Source of the DNA: Faecalibacterium sp.
GTDB lineage: Bacteria; Bacillota; Clostridia; Oscillospirales; Ruminococcaceae
Length of the DNA stretch: 64,000 nt
Direction: 5' to 3'
Assembly (NCBI GenBank): GCA_020025825.1
Contig: JAHHRL010000008.1
Span: 10,588-74,587 of the forward strand
The notes under the pieces are model-generated. The model had not been told where the DNA came from. It saw only the letters and a list, made by a program, of their open reading frames with translations, and searched no databases. Position numbers and translations under genes: made by a program. Each line of letters starts with the position of its first letter. Within the stretch, counting starts at the first letter, position 1. Below, in pieces: positions 62,451 to 64,000 of the stretch.

Positions 62451-63845
62451 CTATCTGCCACCCGGTGCCGCTCCAAGCAGGGCGGCCAGAGTATTTGCCA
62501 GCTCTGGTGACTTACGAAGCTGCTCCACAAGGCTTTCCAGATCCAAAGTAGAAGGTACTGCTGCCTTCGGTTCTTCCGGTGGATGCACATTCCGCAGGTC
62601 GGGATTGGAATAGAAGGAGCTTTCAAACTTCTGTGCGTTGATCTTACGATCCTCGTCCAGAATGTGGGCATACACATTGGTGATCATGTCGATCTCCGCA
62701 TGACCTGTATCGCCCTGAGTGGCCTTCAGATCGCCGTGGTTCAGTTTCAGCTTGTAGGTAGTACTGGAATGCCGGAGAGAATGAAAGACGACTCTGGGCA
62801 GCCCTGCCTTCTCACGCAGCTTCTCAAACTCCTTCAGGATGATACGATCCTCACAGGGGCGGCCATTGGGCAGCGCCACCACCAAGTCATAATCCTGATA
62901 TTCGTCACCGAGAAAGCCTTTCAGCTCCTCCTGAGACTTTTTCCACTCCCGCAGAATGTATGCCAGTGTTTTGGGCAGCCACACCTTGCGGATACTGGAA
63001 TCGGTCTTCGGCTTTTTCAGAATGACTCTGGTACTGGTATTGGGAAACAAGGGTGAGAATATATGGTAAATATCCTTCTCTCCCAGCATATCAATGGCTC
63101 GTTTGGATGCCCGTGTCAGCTCCTTGTCGATGTAGACAAAGGCGTTGTCATTGGCAATATCCTCATCTGAGATATGAACATTGTTCCAAGTCAGCCCCAA
63201 GATCTCCCCCATCCGCAGGGAACAGGCAAACGACAGGTTCATGGCTACATAGAGCTTGCTGTCCGTACACTGATCCAGTGCGGTTCGGATGGTGTTGGCA
63301 TCCCAGATATCCCGTTTCTTGTATTCGGTCTTAGGCAGCACCACATTATCAAACGGATTCTTTGCAATCAGTTCCCATCGAACTGCCTGCTTGAATGCAC
63401 AGCGAAGCAGCTTGATGATCTTCTCGATGGTCGGGTTTGTTACATACTCCGTTTTGGGTTTACGGGTTCTGGTCGCCACCGAAGGGGTTTTCTGCAAAGT
63501 CTGAATGTACTTGTCCACGACTCGTGGTGTGACCTCCTGCACCTTCATCTCCCCGATAATTGGATTGATATAGTTGGCAATCAGAGAATTCTGATTGTCA
63601 TAGGAGGATACACCCCAACGCTTTTCCCCATAAAGGGAAACAAAGTCCGATAAAAATTCCGCAATGGTTTGGTTTGTCGGTGGGAGAAAGGTTCCTGTGA
63701 ACTGCTGATTCTCCACTTCCGCCTTGCGCTTCAAAGCCTCCTGATAAGAAGTGCGGGTCTCCCACTTCTGTCTGGTTTCACCGTTCTCGTCCGTATAATT
63801 GTAGACGATCGAATAATTCTTTTTGCGTTTAATGATGGATGCCAT
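62451..63845 (-). CDS. Tyrosine recombinase (integrase) of a mobile element
   Basis: Phage/ICE-type integrase of 464 residues. An N-terminal AP2-like arm-binding domain (KRKKNYSIVYNYTDENGETR) is followed by a core-binding SAM-like domain (65-160) and the catalytic domain: Arg in CSLRMGEILGL, H-x-x-R in VFHSLRHSSTT, GHAEIDMITNVYAH with the second His, and the expected Tyr in NVYAH. A tail of about 50 residues, Pro/Glu/Leu-rich, follows. The RBS is AAAGGAAG. Its 3' end faces tRNA-Arg(CCT), about 190 bases away, the usual arrangement for tRNA-integrating elements. Confidence 0.93.
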   Translation of the reverse strand: MASIIKRKKNYSIVYNYTDENGETRQKWETRTSYQEALKRKAEVENQQFTGTFLPPTNQTIAEFLSDFVSLYGEKRWGVSSYDNQNSLIANYINPIIGEMKVQEVTPRVVDKYIQTLQKTPSVATRTRKPKTEYVTNPTIEKIIKLLRCAFKQAVRWELIAKNPFDNVVLPKTEYKKRDIWDANTIRTALDQCTDSKLYVAMNLSFACSLRMGEILGLTWNNVHISDEDIANDNAFVYIDKELTRASKRAIDMLGEKDIYHIFSPLFPNTSTRVILKKPKTDSSIRKVWLPKTLAYILREWKKSQEELKGFLGDEYQDYDLVVALPNGRPCEDRIILKEFEKLREKAGLPRVVFHSLRHSSTTYKLKLNHGDLKATQGDTGHAEIDMITNVYAHILDEDRKINAQKFESSFYSNPDLRNVHPPEEPKAAVPSTLDLESLVEQLRKSPELANTLAALLGAAPGGR

Positions 63846-63866
63846 AACAAATCTTCCTTTCTCATG

Positions 63867-64000
63867 TCAAAGATCAAGCGACTCCAGCCACTCGTCAAAT
63901 GACCGCTTGGAAATCCGTATGGCGTTGCCAATTCGCACGATTTTAAAGTGACCTTCCTTCACGAGAATATAAGCAGAGGTTCGTCCAATGCCCAGGATTT
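63867..64000 (-). CDS. Excisionase-type DNA-binding protein (5' end cut)
   Basis: The last 44 residues of a small protein read LGIGRTSAYILVKEGHFKIV, then RIGNAIRISKRSFDEWLES, matching the helix-turn-helix of Tn916 Xis/HTH_17 excisionases. Its stop lies 21 bases before the integrase start, the normal xis-int order. The N-terminus is outside the window. Confidence 0.85.
   Translation of the reverse strand, partial: ILGIGRTSAYILVKEGHFKIVRIGNAIRISKRSFDEWLESLDL

Noticed and set aside
1..64000. CRISPR array, rRNA operon or intact insertion sequence
   Set aside because: No regularly spaced repeats, rRNA signatures or transposase motifs were seen on either strand.

Overview
The window is a 64 kb stretch of a Gram-positive, low-to-mid GC Clostridia chromosome, most like an Oscillospiraceae/Ruminococcaceae gut anaerobe of the Faecalibacterium-Gemmiger-Subdoligranulum kind. 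This rests on a PolC-type polymerase III, a pyrH-frr-uppS-cdsA-dxr-rseP-ispG-polC operon, an SRP RNA-dnaX-ybaB-recR-smpB-ssrA cluster, a GGGtGRT protein beside a NifU-like scaffold, and a hexuronate (KDG/KDPG) locus. The genus is inference; no rRNA is present.

Layout. 0-10.9 kb: one long minus-strand operon (UMP kinase, ribosome recycling factor, undecaprenyl-PP synthase, CDP-DAG synthase, non-mevalonate isoprenoid enzymes, site-2 protease, PolC) read from a promoter near 10.85 kb. 10.9-18.4 kb: a small accessory stretch with an orphan histidine kinase and a Spo0A-like regulator, two paralogous 99-residue proteins flanking tRNA-Ala, a peptide-deformylase-like protein, an alanine symporter divergent from a LysR regulator, and an XRE regulator. 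18.4-22.7 kb: tRNA-Leu, tmRNA, smpB, recR, ybaB, dnaX and SRP RNA. 22.8-32.8 kb: cell shape and division (mgsA, minD-like, PBP2, mreD, mreC, mreB, maf, DUF4321, dut, U32 peptidase, zapA), with intrinsic terminators between mreB, mreC and mreD.

33-46 kb: glycogen phosphorylase followed by a short ORF that looks like the tail of a GH13 glucosidase, NfeD plus SPFH membrane proteins, the GGGtGRT/NifU-like pair, DUF1846, an MFS transporter, hisS, an ECF sigma factor overlapping its probable anti-sigma/DUF4349 partner, and tRNA-Gly. 46-52 kb: AI-2E family permease, rpoD, an SDR with an acidic N-terminal extension, tadA, a CPBP protease and DegV.

52-59.4 kb: a sugar-acid locus: GntR/FCD repressor divergent from KDPG aldolase (fused to a glyoxalase-like domain) and KDG kinase, with three TAGTAT-type inverted repeats in the intergenic region, one lying in the promoter spacer. 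Behind the kinase lies a decayed fragment of glucuronate isomerase (uxaC), then an SDR and a domain-swapped GH3 beta-glucosidase behind a promoter with a 12-bp palindrome. 59.4-62 kb: MarR regulator and an old-yellow-enzyme flavoprotein. 62-64 kb: a degenerate tRNA-Arg copy, an intact tRNA-Arg(CCT), a tyrosine integrase and the tail of an excisionase, which is the left end of an integrated element running out of the window.

No CRISPR array, rRNA or intact insertion sequence was seen. No fully new multi-gene system can be claimed. The least explained pieces are the GH13-tail protein, the GGGtGRT/NifU-like pair, the SDR with an acidic extension, the Spo0A-like two-gene module and the paired small proteins.
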